Source: Glandiceps talaboti (Eukaryota > Hemichordata > Enteropneusta > Spengelidae). Taken from it: a stretch of DNA of 64,000 nucleotides. The position numbers and the translations under genes are program-made. The stretch lies in assembly GCF_964340395.1 (NCBI RefSeq), contig NC_135557.1, forward strand, positions 3,791,216-3,855,215. Reading direction: 5' to 3'. Every line of letters starts with the position of its first letter. Position 1 is the stretch's first letter. Positions 21,161 to 33,902 of this stretch are shown one piece after another. A model generated the notes under the pieces. That model saw only the letters and a program-made list of their open reading frames with translations, was not told where the DNA came from and searched no databases.

Positions 21161-22682
21161 ACAGACTTCATCTCTATTATATAAACTTCCTTGCGGAAGT
21201 AAAAAAAACAGGGCTATCTAATTTTGAAGATATATTTGATATATTTTGATTTCAACAATGTGTAACTAATCCAAATGAAATGTGAGTGCCAGTGTAGAAG
21301 CCTGGATGTATTGCTTGTCATTAGCACTTGTGTTCTCTGTTGTAGCGAGTGAAAGTGTAACATGTAAGACACCCAGCAAGCACGAGTGCAATAACCTGAG
21401 TACACCCACTATACCAGTTTTCGGTCGTTCCCAGTTCTCAGTCTTGTCAAGTTAATTTCCGTTAATATTTTTCTCCGAGTCACATCCTATCTTAGTCACA
21501 TGCGCTGCGTATTATGGGATCATGGTCTGTGAAGCTTCATGGCAGCAATCACATATCGGAATAACCGCAGGAGATGTTTATCGAGGAGATATGTCTGTTC
21601 AGTCTTTATTTACGGTGTGCATTTAGTAGGTGGAATTGGGAACCCGGTATCATTTTGCTTCGATGTTGAAAAAAATCGCACGATGTAAATTCACTGAAAA
21701 AGTGCATGAATCATTTCTTGTATTTTCAATTTGGCTAGTGTATGATTTTTTTTTTCAAGTATGTCTGGATGTTTGTTGTGGCAGACGACTCTAAACGAAA
21801 AATTAAATTTCCCAGATATCGGTCACTGTATATTCAGAAGGTTATAGCCCGTAGCCTACAGCAGAGCTACAGCTACAGTAGGCGATACGCATTCCGTACA
21901 CAGTAATTGCACATGGTACACTGTAAATGTATGTGATTTTTCATATCTTTTTTATTCATTGTTGTCAAAATCTCTTCAAAAAGATAAGGTCTTTTTTCTG
22001 ATTTTGTCATTTTTTGTTGTTGGTGACTGACATTTTAATGGTTTTAGTTTCCATTTCTTTCAAAAAAATCACAAACTAAAACAAAAACTAAGCAATTCTA
22101 TAAGCAAAGTGCTTTCATGTGTAACCTTGGAGGGTCTATGGTGTAATGTGTAATGCCATCAATTAATGCAATTTACAAATATGTACACTACATGTTTAAT
22201 TGATTAGATAAGCTGATTTTTAGAAGATAAGTTTTATTTTGTTTGGTGGTTTTTTCATTTAGGGTTTATTTCTCAAGTCATGAATGTGTAGTAAAATTTA
22301 TCATTATCAGTCTGCCTTGATGTTGTTAATATTCAGTTATATATTTTTTGTCTACAGATGTGTGTGGTTTCTGTAGTTAATTCTTGCAGATGATAACTTG
22401 GTAAGTAAAATCACATACACATATTTGTAAAAAAAAAATTGCTAAGCAAGTATATTTTATGTGTATCATGTACTTTATTTGTAAGTGTGACGATTTTACC
22501 CGTTTAGAATTAAGTTACTCTATTATTAAGTTCATTTTTATGTATTTTGTATTCATTGGAATGACGCGTACTCGCCGCTATAAACGAGTTGTTTATATTT
22601 GCGGGTTTATTATAGTTTACCGTAATGTACAGTGTTTATGACTTGCGGTCAAAAATGTCTACGTGACTATTCAACCTTTTTA
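20950..22682. other. Intergenic stretch with a (CA)n tract
   Basis: A CA microsatellite occupies 21095-21156. The remainder is AT-rich with no recognised gene. This is the left flank of the large inverted-repeat element. Confidence 0.6.
21095..21156. repeat. (CA)n microsatellite
   Basis: About 60 bp of uninterrupted CA dinucleotide with a single cat near the end. Confidence 0.97.
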
Positions 22683-24050
22683 GGGACCGGTCAGTTTCTT
22701 CTCCCTGGGGGGGGGGGGGTCCGGTGGATTGGTAGGGGGGGGGGTCACCCTGTTTTTGAAATTGGCAGTGGGGGGGGGGGTCATGCTGTTTTCAAAATTG
22801 TGGATGGGGGGGGGGGGTCATTGTGTTTTAAATTAAAATGGAAGAAAAAAATCCTTTCTACAATGGCATATAGCCTTGTCTGAAATGTGGTACATGTCAA
22901 TATTTGTTCTTGTCCCTGTTTCTTACATGAATTCTTTAATATTACTTTTAGTTCAAACATAACTATACATATACATTATACATATACATGGATTACCTAG
23001 CTACCACACTAGTTACAGAACATGTCATGTAATTGCTTGGCTGTTTCACAATCAATGCTTCACTTCTATTGCAGTTTGGGGCAAAAGTGAACTTGAAGGT
23101 TTCGTAATGGCAATTTTCATAGATAGTTTATAAATGAAGTTAATCTAAATTTTTCTACTCGTCATTTTATTGACACTACAAATCACCACATCTCATCAGA
23201 TTCCAGTTTCTATTATACACTAGGTATGACCACCTAAAGTTCTCTAACATACCGGTGACTTTATTATACATATATTAATGCCCCTATACTAATGTTACAT
23301 GTCTATTTTATGTGATATAGGAAACTCATTTAAAACGTACATTTAGGTTAGCTTTTCGAAGCTTGGAAATATTACCTCAAAGGTTATGAATAACCTAAAC
23401 ATTGCCTTTAACTCAAGCAAAAAACTCCATATCTGCCAGGGGGAAAACCCCAAGGACTTCCTCACCCCCAGAGGTCACTCATGCATTCAACCAACAATCA
23501 GATGCACCAACAACCTTTTTACTGTCATAATGGTATTAAACTTTTCTTAAATATTTTCACCCTATTCTAATTTGAGATGATATTGTCTTTTCAAAATGTG
23601 AAATGTTTGCCAAGATAGTCTAAAATTGCCTTAATCTCCAAATCTCCCCTACCAATGATACTACCATTATAGATGTGCTGACCTTTACTAAATGTATATA
23701 ATGATGCCATTTAACTTTTTAAGAACATATTTCAACCCTTAGTGTAAGTTATAAAGAATAGTTTCTGATACTTGCTGTCTTGTAAAGCATGGATTAAGTT
23801 ATTGCTAAAGGGTCTAAATAGCGTAAATATTGGCTATAAGAGTAAAAATCCTCCAGGGCTTCTAGACCCCCCCCCCCCCCCGCAAGAGGTGGACATATCC
23901 CAGTCTCAAGCTCTTCCCCTCTTACTGTCAAGATGCTATCAAAGTATATTTCAAAAGTATTTCAACCCTATGTATTTGTTTTTTTATATGTCTCAAAATT
24001 GACTTTTCAGGAAAAAAACCTCCAGGGCTTCTAGGTCAATACTAAAGTGA
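22683..24050 (+). repeat. Left inverted arm of the large element
   Basis: It pairs in reverse complement with 34660-36103. Landmarks shared by both arms include cttggctgtttcacaatca, aaagtgaacttgaaggtttc, gtaatggcaattttcataga and tcatgcattcaaccaacaat. It opens with four G runs of 9-13 (22709-22817) and contains a C run at 23869-23882. Its inner end holds three diverged copies of a unit ending attt(t/c)caaccctat. Confidence 0.92.
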
Positions 24051-24811
24051 AGAAAAGTGAAATCATGAATGTCATACAATGTGTATGTCAAAACACAAAA
24101 ATGTTGTGAACAATTCAGGAACTTGGTACTTTTTCACAACTAAGTTTTAAATGATTCAGCCATTGTCTCTTGACCTACCATACCATATCTTATTCAAACC
24201 AATACAATAAACAGTGACTTCCTAAATCAATCAATTAGTGATAACCATTTACCTGACCAAATACTTGTTAGACCAAAACTTAAGTACTGTAGCCATGGCT
24301 ACTCCTGTGTATAGGTTGATTTATTTTAAAAACATTGATTCTCTGGTGTTGTCCTTGTTAAAGTTAAATAAATATCTGTTCATACATGTCATATATTGTG
24401 TCATTCTAACACAGTATTCTGTACTTTAGTGTAAGTTGTACATTGTACCACCTTGCACTCATATTGAATTAAAAGAGAAAGACTTCTAAACACTGCTAAA
24501 CAGAGAAATATTGATTTATGGGAACATGCATGATCATTGCTAGAATTTACCAAAAAACAAATTGAGTACATGCTGGTCTTTAATACCAAGTTTTGGTGAA
24601 TAAACCATCTCTTATTGATCAGATATTTGATTCTATGTTATCACAACAATATGCATTACACAAACTTATGTGACTGCAATTTTCCAAGGGCAGTGCATGA
24701 GTGTGAGGTTTATAATGTTTATAAAACTCAATGGCTGGTTTTAATCATTCTTGTTCTAACATTCGAGCTGCACTGTACAGGAGTTATATGTTACTACATT
24801 GTGGATCTAAG
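24051..24811. other. Interior of the large element, no recognised gene
   Basis: AT-rich sequence between the left arm and the end of the minus-strand coding region. Short open frames here show no family resemblance. Confidence 0.5.
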
Positions 24812-25916
24812 TCATTTTGATTTTTGCAGATATGAATTTGTCCCGACTGGTACATTACAATCGTGTGGATCAACATTGCCAATGGACAAAGACTTGTCGT
24901 TATTAATAATACCATTTTCCACTGCCGTTTGACTGTTATTGTTTGGTTCTCTATAGACAGTATATGTACGGGTAGATAAAGACAGACCAATCAGAGTTTT
25001 GTCTGAATTAAGCTCAGATTCAGTGTTTGATAAATATAGAATTCTCTCATCCTCAGGAATTAAAGTTCCAGTTGAACCGGTGTAAACAGGTGACGATTGT
25101 GACTCGTTAACGATATTTCCACAAACTGGAGAATATAGAGATGGTATAGCTGCTGACCAACAACGACTTATTTCATCGCCATGAATGTCAGTTTCCACGG
25201 TGTTGTCAGTGATTTCAGTGTCGCTATGTGCTGATGGTTTGAATTACAATAATCCCCCTGTGTATTTGGCTTGTATGCCAGTTTTCTAGGGTGAGTTCCA
25301 GTAGACGCTATGGAATAGTGGCCTTCGTCTGTTATGCCCGACCATGACGACGAGCTGCAGGACGAACTAGAAACATTGGATTTTTTGTTGATCGTACTCT
25401 TTTGTGAAATATGAAGACAAGTCGATTCTGTTCCGCATTGTTGTCACCTCATTCATCAAGTCTTCCATTACACTTTCCCAGTCATCACAGTTTTCACATT
25501 TATCTTTGTACTATCCCAAGTTCAACATCAACTCGGCTTGGTCTTTTTCTAAAACACTGCAACTTGAAGGTATGCTTTTCCCACATCTGTCAATACAAGT
25601 GGTTCTATTCGTAGTAGTATTATCAATACATTTATTGCTATTGTCTGTTTTACATTCATCTACGCTGGGCCAGTCAACACCTTTCATTTTCCAAAGATCT
25701 TTTACTTTGTTTTGTCTAGAGTTTTGTTTTCTCTTCAGCCGTTTTGATGTTGATTTATTATCATAGTCGAAAATCAAATCTTGCAGGTCATCAGAATCAC
25801 CTGGAAGCTTCCCTGCTAATATTGTTTCCAGTTTTCAGCTGTCTGTTTACCTCCATCCATCTCACTTGCCACATGCATTTCGCCTATACATGTACTAACT
25901 TAGGTGGAGAAAAGAA
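24812..25916 (-). pseudogene. Decayed intronless coding region of unknown family
   Basis: On the minus strand an ATG-led reading (MHVASEMDGGK) at about 25879 continues for some 340 codons if four breaks are passed. The breaks are a shift near 25825, an in-frame TAG near 25533, a one-base homopolymer shift (run of A) near 25383 and a shift near 25225. The text is clearly protein-like: a basic segment KSTSKRLKRKQNSRQNK, then Cys-containing DKCENCDDWESVMEDLMNEV, a Ser run SSSSCSSSSWSG, and an acidic Ser/Thr-rich end with TGTLIPEDERILYLSN. I recognise no family. It lies downstream of, and in the same orientation as, the transposase-like gene and inside the inverted arms, so a second element gene is the simplest reading. 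A captured host retrocopy is possible. Its final stop is TGA at 24812. Confidence 0.55.
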
Positions 25917-26505
25917 ACACCAAGAAATTAAAGAAGCCCGCCCTCTATCGCCAACTATTGCTATTTTCTTTGTTTTTATATACCACTCCATTGCAGTGTC
26001 TCATGGTTGCTGTTACCCTCCTTTGGTACATATTTAAATAGTTTTAAAGTACCAAGTAGTATAATTTCGCTGGTAATTTCGGCTTTGATTGGAATAAAAC
26101 AGGGAAAATGTATTTTAGCTGGAAATCAATGACAATTTTTAGCCATTTTTTAATTCACAAATATAGTATGAAATCATTTCAATTTCAATTTTTTAACATT
26201 TCAAGTACTTACACATTTTAATATCTGTAGATACAAATTAAATTAGTCTAGAAAAAATATTGTATATATACAGCATTATGGATTTTAACTGGTCATGAGG
26301 AGGGATTGTGTGTGGAAGGGGTTAGGTGAGTGGGTGGGGGTTTCAACTTATTCAATCATTCACAAGCTCATAAAAATAATTTATTCAACTTTGACAATAC
26401 AACAACACACATATGTATCTTTGAATTATTATTATTATTATTTATTATTATTGTTATCATTATTACTCAATAATAAGTATCATACACATACTGTTCTTTA
26501 CAAAT
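25917..26505. other. Spacer between two minus-strand element genes
   Basis: It holds an ATT trinucleotide tract (26427-26470) and AT-rich sequence. A gtttttatataccac motif at 25973-25987 is of no clear meaning. Confidence 0.5.
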
Positions 26506-26817
26506 TCACTTTTTTTGGTACGGTCCACACAAGTGTGTTTCCGGTTTCTCATGACTTGGGTGTGTTCTAATATGGTGATCCTTAACCATTTGGAGAACTT
26601 TCTTGCTCATATCACCGGGGATACAAGTATAATTTCTGAATGCTTCATTAAATTGATGATGAATTGATTCAATACCCTATTCTGAAAAGAACCCAAGCCC
26701 TCTATTGAATTCCTTAACACAGTCTACAACATGGCATTCCAGCATGAGTAATTTGGGAAATACATTTTCCTCCGGAAACGTCTTCCTGTAGTGGAGTAGC
26801 TGCTGAACTACTGAGTT
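26506..26817 (-). pseudogene. Transposase-like terminal exon with in-frame TAG
   Basis: The acceptor is atgtttcag. The exon encodes 103 codons to TGA at 26506-26508: NSVVQQLLHYRKTFPEENVF, then PKLLMLECHVVDCVKEFNRG, then GLGFFSE-TAG-GIESIHHQFN. The TAG (plus-strand cta at 26677-26679) replaces a Gln that is nearly invariant as I know the family, a CAG to TAG transition. It lies 5.8 kb from the preceding exon, with the 70-bp array between. Confidence 0.7.
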
Positions 26818-27076
26818 CTGAAACATAACAAAAAAATCACATTTACAAATTTAAAATATACAATTCCTATATTGTATCAATTTTTCACTCCCAGTACAGC
26901 TGATATTTTATCCATATAATGTACTCTACTATCAACATATTACGTACTGTGCAAGGAAAACAAGTTCAGTCAAGATTTCTGACTGAATTCAATGTAACTA
27001 TATTGTATTCATACATAATCAAAGTAAATACCAGAAATTAAAAGAGAATACTTATCTCAACAGAGCCTTCCACATA

Positions 27077-30000
27077 ACTTGCCAATCAACATGTTAGTAT
27101 CTGTCATGTAGACAACTGAAGCATGCAATGGTTAATATCAACATCAACTTGCCAATCAACATGTTAGTATCTGTCATGTAGACAACTGAAGCATGCAATG
27201 GTTAATATCAACATCAACTTGCCAATCAACATGTTAGTATCTGTCATGTAGACAACTGAAGCATGCAATGGTTAATATCAACATCAACTTGCCAATCAAC
27301 ATGTTAGTATCTGTCATGTAGACAACTGAAGCATGCAATGGTTAATGGTTAATATCAACATCAACTTGCCAATCAACATGTTAGTATCTGTCATGTAGAC
27401 AACTGAAGCATGCAATGGTTAATATCAACATCAACTTGCCAATCAACATGTTAGTATCTGTCATGTAGACAACTGAAGCATGCAATGGTTAATGGTTAAT
27501 ATCAACATCAACTTGCCAATCAACATGTTAGTATCTGTCATGTAGACAACTGAAGCATGCAATGGTTAATATCAACATCAACTTGCCAATCAACATGTTA
27601 GTATCTGTCATGTAGACAACTGAAGCATGCAATGGTTAATGGTTAATATCAACATCAACTTGCCAATCAACATGTTAGTATCTGTCATGTAGACAACTGA
27701 AGCATGCAATGGTTAATATCAACATCAACTTGCCAATCAACATGTTAGTATCTGTCATGTAGACAACTGAAGCATGCAATGGTTAATGGTTAATATCAAC
27801 ATCAACTTGCCAATCAACATGTTAGTATCTGTCATGTAGACAACTGAAGCATGCAATGGTTAATGGTTAATATCAACATCAACTTGCCAATCAACATGTT
27901 AGTATCTGTCATGTAGACAACTGAAGCATGCAATGGTTAATATCAACATCAACTTGCCAATCAACATGTTAGTATATGTCATGTAGACAACTGAAACATG
28001 CAATGGTTAATATCAACATCAACTTGCCAATCAACATGTTAGTATATGTCATGTAGACAACTGAAACATGCAATGGTTAATATCAACATCAACTTGCCAA
28101 TCAACATGTTAGTATATGTCATGTAGACAACTGAAACATGCAATGGTTAATATCAACATCAACTTGCCAATCAACATGTTAGTATATGTCATGTAGACAA
28201 CTGAAACATGCAATGGTTAATATCAACATCAACTTGCCAATCAACATGTTAGTATATGTCATGTAGACAACTGAAACATGCAATGGTTAATATCAACATC
28301 AACTTGCCAATCAACATGTTAGTATATGTCATGTAGACAACTGAAACATGCAATGGTTAATATCAACATCAACTTGCCAATCAACATGTTAGTATCTGTC
28401 ATGTAGACAACTGAAACATGCAATGGTTAATATCAACATCAACTTGCCAATCAACATGTTAGTATCTGTCATGTAGACAACTGAAACATGCAATGGTTAA
28501 TATCAACATCAACTTGCCAATCAACATGTTAGTATCTGTCATGTAGACAACTGAAACATGCAATGGTTAATATCAACATCAACTTGCCAATCAACATGTT
28601 AGTATCTGTCATGTAGACAACTGAAACATGCAATGGTTAATATCAACATCAACTTGCCAATCAACATGTTAGTATCTGTCATGTAGACAACTGAAACATG
28701 CAATGGTTAATATCAACATCAACTTGCCAATCAACATGTTAGTATCTGTCATGTAGACAACTGAAACATGCAATGGTTAATATCAACATCAACTTGCCAA
28801 TCAACATGTTAGTATCTGTCATGTAGACAACTGAAGCATGCAATGGTTAATATCAACATCAACTTGCCAATCAACATGTTAGTATCTGTCATGTAGACAA
28901 CTGAAGCATGCAATGGTTAATATCAACATCAACTTGCCAATCAACATGTTAGTATCTGTCATGTAGACAACTGAAGCATGCAATGGTTAATATCAACATC
29001 AACTTGCCAATCAACATGTTAGTATCTGTCATGTAGACAACTGAAACATGCAATGGTTAATATCAACATCAACTTGCCAATCAACATGTTAGTATCTGTC
29101 ATGTAGACAACTGAAACATGCAATGGTTAATATCAACATCAACTTGCCAATCAACATGTTAGTATCTGTCATGTAGACAACTGAAACATGCAATGGTTAA
29201 TATCAACATCAACTTGCCAATCAACATGTTAGTATCTGTCATGTAGACAACTGAAGCATGCAATGGTTAATATCAACATCAACTTGCCAATCAACATGAT
29301 AGTATCTGTCATGTAGACAACTGAAGCATGCAATGGTTAATATCAACATCAACTTGCCAATCAACATGATAGTATCTGTCATGTAGACAACTGAAGCATG
29401 CAATGGTTAATATCAACATCAACTTGCCAATCAACATGTTAGTATCTGTCATGTAGACAACTGAAGCATGCAATGGTTAATATCAACATCAACTTGCCAA
29501 TCAACATGTTAGTATCTGTCATGTAGACAACTGAAGCATGCAATGGTTAATATCAACATCAACTTGCCAATCAACATGTTAGTATCTGTCATGTAGACAA
29601 CTGAAACATGCAATGGTTAATATCAACATCAACTTGCCAATCAACATGTTAGTATCTGTCATGTAGACAACTGAAACATGCAATGGTTAATATCAACATC
29701 AACTTGCCAATCAACATGTTAGTATCTGTCATGTAGACAACTGAAACATGCAATGGTTAATATCAACATCAACTTGCCAATCAACATGTTAGTATCTGTC
29801 ATGTAGACAACTGAAGCATGCAATGGTTAATATCAACATCAACTTGCCAATCAACATGATAGTATCTGTCATGTAGACAACTGAAGCATGCAATGGTTAA
29901 TATCAACATCAACTTGCCAATCAACATGATAGTATCTGTCATGTAGACAACTGAAGCATGCAATGGTTAATATCAACATCAACTTGCCAATCAACATGTT

Positions 30001-32094
30001 AGTATCTGTCATGTAGACAACTGAAGCATGCAATGGTTAATATCAACATCAACTTGCCAATCAACATGTTAGTATCTGTCATGTAGACAACTGAAGCATG
30101 CAATGGTTAATATCAACATCAACTTGCCAATCAACATGTTAGTATCTGTCATGTAGACAACTGAAGCATGCAATGGTTAATATCAACATCAACTTGCCAA
30201 TCAACATGTTAGTATCTGTCATGTAGACAACTGAAGCATGCAATGGTTAATATCAACATCAACTTGCCAATCAACATGTTAGTATCTGTCATGTAGACAA
30301 CTGAAGCATGCAATGGTTAATATCAACATCAACTTGCCAATCAACATGTTAGTATCTGTCATGTAGACAACTGAAGCATGCAATGGTTAATATCAACATC
30401 AACTTGCCAATCAACATGTTAGTATCTGTCATGTAGACAACTGAAGCATGCAATGGTTAATATCAACATCAACTTGCCAATCAACATGTTAGTATCTGTC
30501 ATGTAGACAACTGAAACATGCAATGGTTAATATGAACATCAACTTGCCAATCAACATGTTAGTATCTGTCATGTAGACAACTGAAGCATGCAATGGTTAA
30601 TATCAACATCAACTTGCCAATCAACATGTTAGTATCTGTCATGTAGACAACTGAAACATGCAATGGTTAATATGAACATCAACTTGCCAATCAACATGTT
30701 AGTATCTGTCATGTAGACAACTGAAGCATGCAATGGTTAATATCAACATCAACTTGCCAATCAACATGTTAGTATCTGTCATGTAGACAACTGAAGCATG
30801 CAATGGTTAATATCAACATCAACTTGCCAATCAACATGTTAGTATCTGTCATGTAGACAACTGAAGCATGCAATGGTTAATATCAACATCAACTTGCCAA
30901 TCAACATGTTAGTATATGTCATGTAGACAACTGAAGCATGCAATGGTTAATATCAACATCAACTTGCCAATCAACATGTTAGTATCTGTCATGTAGACAA
31001 CTGAAGCATGCAATGGTTAATGGTTAATATCAACATCAACTTGCCAATCAACATGTTAGTATATGTCATGTAGACAACTGAAGCATGTAATGGTTAATAT
31101 CAACATCAACTTGCCAATCAACATGTTAGTATCTGTCATGTAGACAACTGAAGCAAGCAATGGTTAATATCAACATCAACTTGCCAATCAACATGTTAGT
31201 ATCTGTCATGTAGACAACTGAAGCATGCAATGGTTAATATCAACATCAACTTGCCAATCAACATGTTAGTATCTGTCATGTAGACAACTGAAGCATGCAA
31301 TGGTTAATATCAACATCAACTTGCCAATCAACATGTTAGTATCTGTCATGTAGACAACTGAAGCATGCAATGGTTAATATCAACATCAACTTGCCAATCA
31401 ACATGTTAGTATCTGTCATGTAGACAACTGAAGCATGCAATGGTTAATATCAACATCAACTTGCCAATCAACATGTTAGTATCTGTCATGTAGACAACTG
31501 AAGCATGCAATGGTTAATATCAACATCAACTTGCCAATCAACATGTTAGTATCTGTCATGTAGACAACTGAAGCATGCAATGGTTAATATCAACATCAAC
31601 TTGCCAATCAACATGTTAGTATCTGTCATGTAGACAACTGAAGCATGTAATGGTTAATATCAACATCAACTTGCCAATCAACATGTTAGTATCTGTCATG
31701 TAGACAACTGAAACATGCAATGGTTAATATGAACATCAACTTGCCAATCAACATGTTAGTATCTGTCATGTAGACAACTGAAGCATGCAATGGTTAATAT
31801 CAACATCAACTTGCCAATCAACATGTTAGTATCTGTCATGTAGACAACTGAAACATGCAATGGTTAATATCAACATCAACTTGCCAATCAACATGTTAGT
31901 ATCTGTCATGTAGACAACTGAAGCATGCAATGGTTAATATGAACATCAACTTGCCAATCAACATGTTAGTATCTGTCATGTAGACAACTGAAGCATGCAA
32001 TGGTTAATATCAACATCAACTTGCCAATCAACATGTTAGTATCTGTCATGTAGACAACTGAAGCATGCAATGGTTAATATCAACATCAACTTGC
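27077..32094. repeat. 70-bp minisatellite, about 72 copies (5.0 kb)
   Basis: The unit is tatcaacatcaacttgccaa, tcaacatgttagtatctgtc, atgtagacaactgaagcatg, caatggttaa. A +7 variant repeats atggtta (27340-27880 and 31020). Point variants are ctg/atg (gtatctg versus gtatatg), gaagcatg/gaaacatg, catgtt/catgat and tatcaac/tatgaac. Variants occur in blocks, showing local homogenisation. No unit is open in any frame for long. There are no unique spacers, so this is not a CRISPR array. Confidence 0.98.
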
Positions 32095-32604
32095 TAAACA
32101 ACTGAACAAATCCTTTGTCTATAGGGTTGTAGTTAGTCAAATACTGGAACTTGGGTATAACAAAACAATAATAATCACTAACTGAAAGAAAACAGCAAGA
32201 AACACAACATGGTCAGTTTTATGAACAGAAATATGTAGACAGTACATATACCATCTATTCATGTTTGCCAACAATGACCAAACACTATAGAGAAAATGTA
32301 TACATGTACATATCACTCTGGCTTTACCATACATATTGACTATACACAATAGACATTTCAAAGATTTTGGTGTGACTTTGGCAATTTGAAATGTGCCAAT
32401 TGAACACAATAAAAATGAAAGAATCAGTACAAAAGGCTGACAAATTGAAGCAAATACCTAAAGTCACTTCAAGATTTTGCAATTCCCAACTATTGCCAGC
32501 ATTGTTGACTACTCTGGAAAGTATATGTATGTGTACATGTACGTGTTACCAAACTTATTGCCAACAAGAACTTTGCAAAGGGAGAATTAAGAGTTAACAC
32601 TACA

Positions 32605-32754
32605 TGAGACAGAATATATGTTGTGACACTTTGCAAAGTGAGTGAATAGTGCCTGGTGTTTAGCCACTATTTCTCTTGCTTTAACAAGGAGACTGGGACA
32701 CACTTTCTCCGTTACATTTGTGACACTGTCACACAGTATGGTGACATTTCCTGG
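32605..32754 (-). pseudogene. Transposase-like exon: PGNVTILCDSVTN ... FAKCHNIYS
   Basis: The acceptor is tgttacag. The reading PGNVTILCDSVTNVTEKVCP and AKHQALFTHFAKCHNIYS is open and resembles the helical insert of the family. The 3' end is not defined. Confidence 0.5.
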
Positions 32755-33018
32755 CTGTAACAAATTTAAAAATATTTGTAAGTGTGTTTTGCAGTGAGTT
32801 GTATTTGATAGGAAAAATCACAAGCACATAGAACTATTCGTTTCCATATTTTGAAAAACTAGCAATCTGTAAAGGAATGGATGTTAGTAAAACTAATATT
32901 AGTAACTTCTTGAACATGTAATCAAACAGTTAACTGACTACTGATTAGAACTGTATTGTAGAGAGTGGGTTAATGTACAAGGGTATCTAGGTAAAAAAAG
33001 ATATTGAAAATTAGTAAC

Positions 33019-33377
33019 CTTTTGCTTGGCCTGTTGAATTAGTTTCTCTTGTTTGATTTCCATATCTTTCAGTTGTCTAAGTGATGGGCCATCATCATCA
33101 TCATCATCATCTCCAAAACATGACAGCATGGATTGTGTCAGCCAGGGTTGTAGCTCTGCCATTTACTTCATCTGCCTCATGCTCATATGTTGTCATATTC
33201 TCCACTATCTTTACATATTCATCAAATTCTGCTGGCTTAAGGATGGGCTCGTCCAGCTCATCATTTCTTGACAACAGCAAAAAACATCTCAATGTCAAGA
33301 AGTTGACAAGCCTTCTGATTGAGATTGAATATTCGCTGAAATATGCCAAGTGAGATATGGAGGACTGGTATTGACAC
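33019..33377 (-). pseudogene. Transposase-like exon: LHISLGIF, two frameshifts
   Basis: It begins VSIPVLHISLGIFQRIFNLN in frame with the previous exon and hits TGA near 33260. It continues in a second frame with DEPILKPAEFDEYVKIVENM and then in a third with a (GAT)n Asp run and DMEIKQEKLIQQAKQK. All three frames of one 359-nt segment are used, a clear sign of decay. Confidence 0.65.
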
Positions 33378-33521
33378 CTAGAGTACAAAGTAATAACTGT
33401 GAAATATATAAACTTGCCAGGAAAAATCTACTCCTATATTTGGTGTGCAAAAACAGATAAACAGGTTAAAGTAATTATGTATCAGTTCATCTTGCACTAC
33501 AACACAAGGAAAAGAACTGAC

Positions 33522-33724
33522 CCGGCAAAGAGGAATGTTGAATAATGGCCGTTGTACGCAATTGTTGTATTCTTTTGCATCTTTGATTTTAGCACCATTT
33601 ACTGTGAATTTTTCAAAATCCCGCTTCACCATCTCTAGGCTCCTAGGCTGTATGGGAGGTCTCTCCATTGGTGACATTTTGGCAGTGTCTTTGGTGATCA
33701 GATACCAAAGGCAGAAATACTTTC
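33522..33724 (-). pseudogene. Transposase-like exon: CLWYLITK ... NIPLCR
   Basis: The acceptor is atcaatag and the donor GTCAGT. It encodes GKYFCLWYLITKDTAKMSPM, then a conserved helix with RDFEKFTVNGAKIKDAKEYN and PLFNIPLCR. In the family the first part is a Cys-containing PC-W-C site; here only one Cys survives. Confidence 0.68.
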
Positions 33725-33815
33725 CTATTGATAAAAAATAATTGTGTTTGTTTTCTCCATGTTGACATTAAAAGGGGAGAGAAATTAGTTCACATCATTC
33801 TTTCAAATCAAAACA

Positions 33816-33902
33816 TAGTACCACAGTCTTGATCCTGACAACCCATACAGCTTCAGCTCATATTCGTAGTCCCCAGCCAGCCAAACTACAACAGACTTGT
33901 CC
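33816..33902 (-). pseudogene. Transposase-like exon: GDYEYELKLYGLSG motif
   Basis: The acceptor ..gaatag supplies the base that completes the split Lys codon of the preceding exon. It encodes DKSVVVWLAGDYEYELKLYG then LSGS. The GD is the second candidate catalytic Asp. The 3' boundary is uncertain because no GT in the right phase is visible. Confidence 0.65.

Noticed and set aside
25404-25766. 120-codon + strand ORF
   Set aside because: Antisense of the broken minus-strand coding region, which has far more protein-like composition.
27077-32094. Regular 70-bp repetition that could look like a CRISPR array
   Set aside because: Units are directly adjacent and identical throughout, with no unique spacers, and the DNA is eukaryotic.
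33081-33110. Poly-His tract on the + strand
   Set aside because: Antisense of the (GAT)n Asp run within the minus-strand transposase-like exon.
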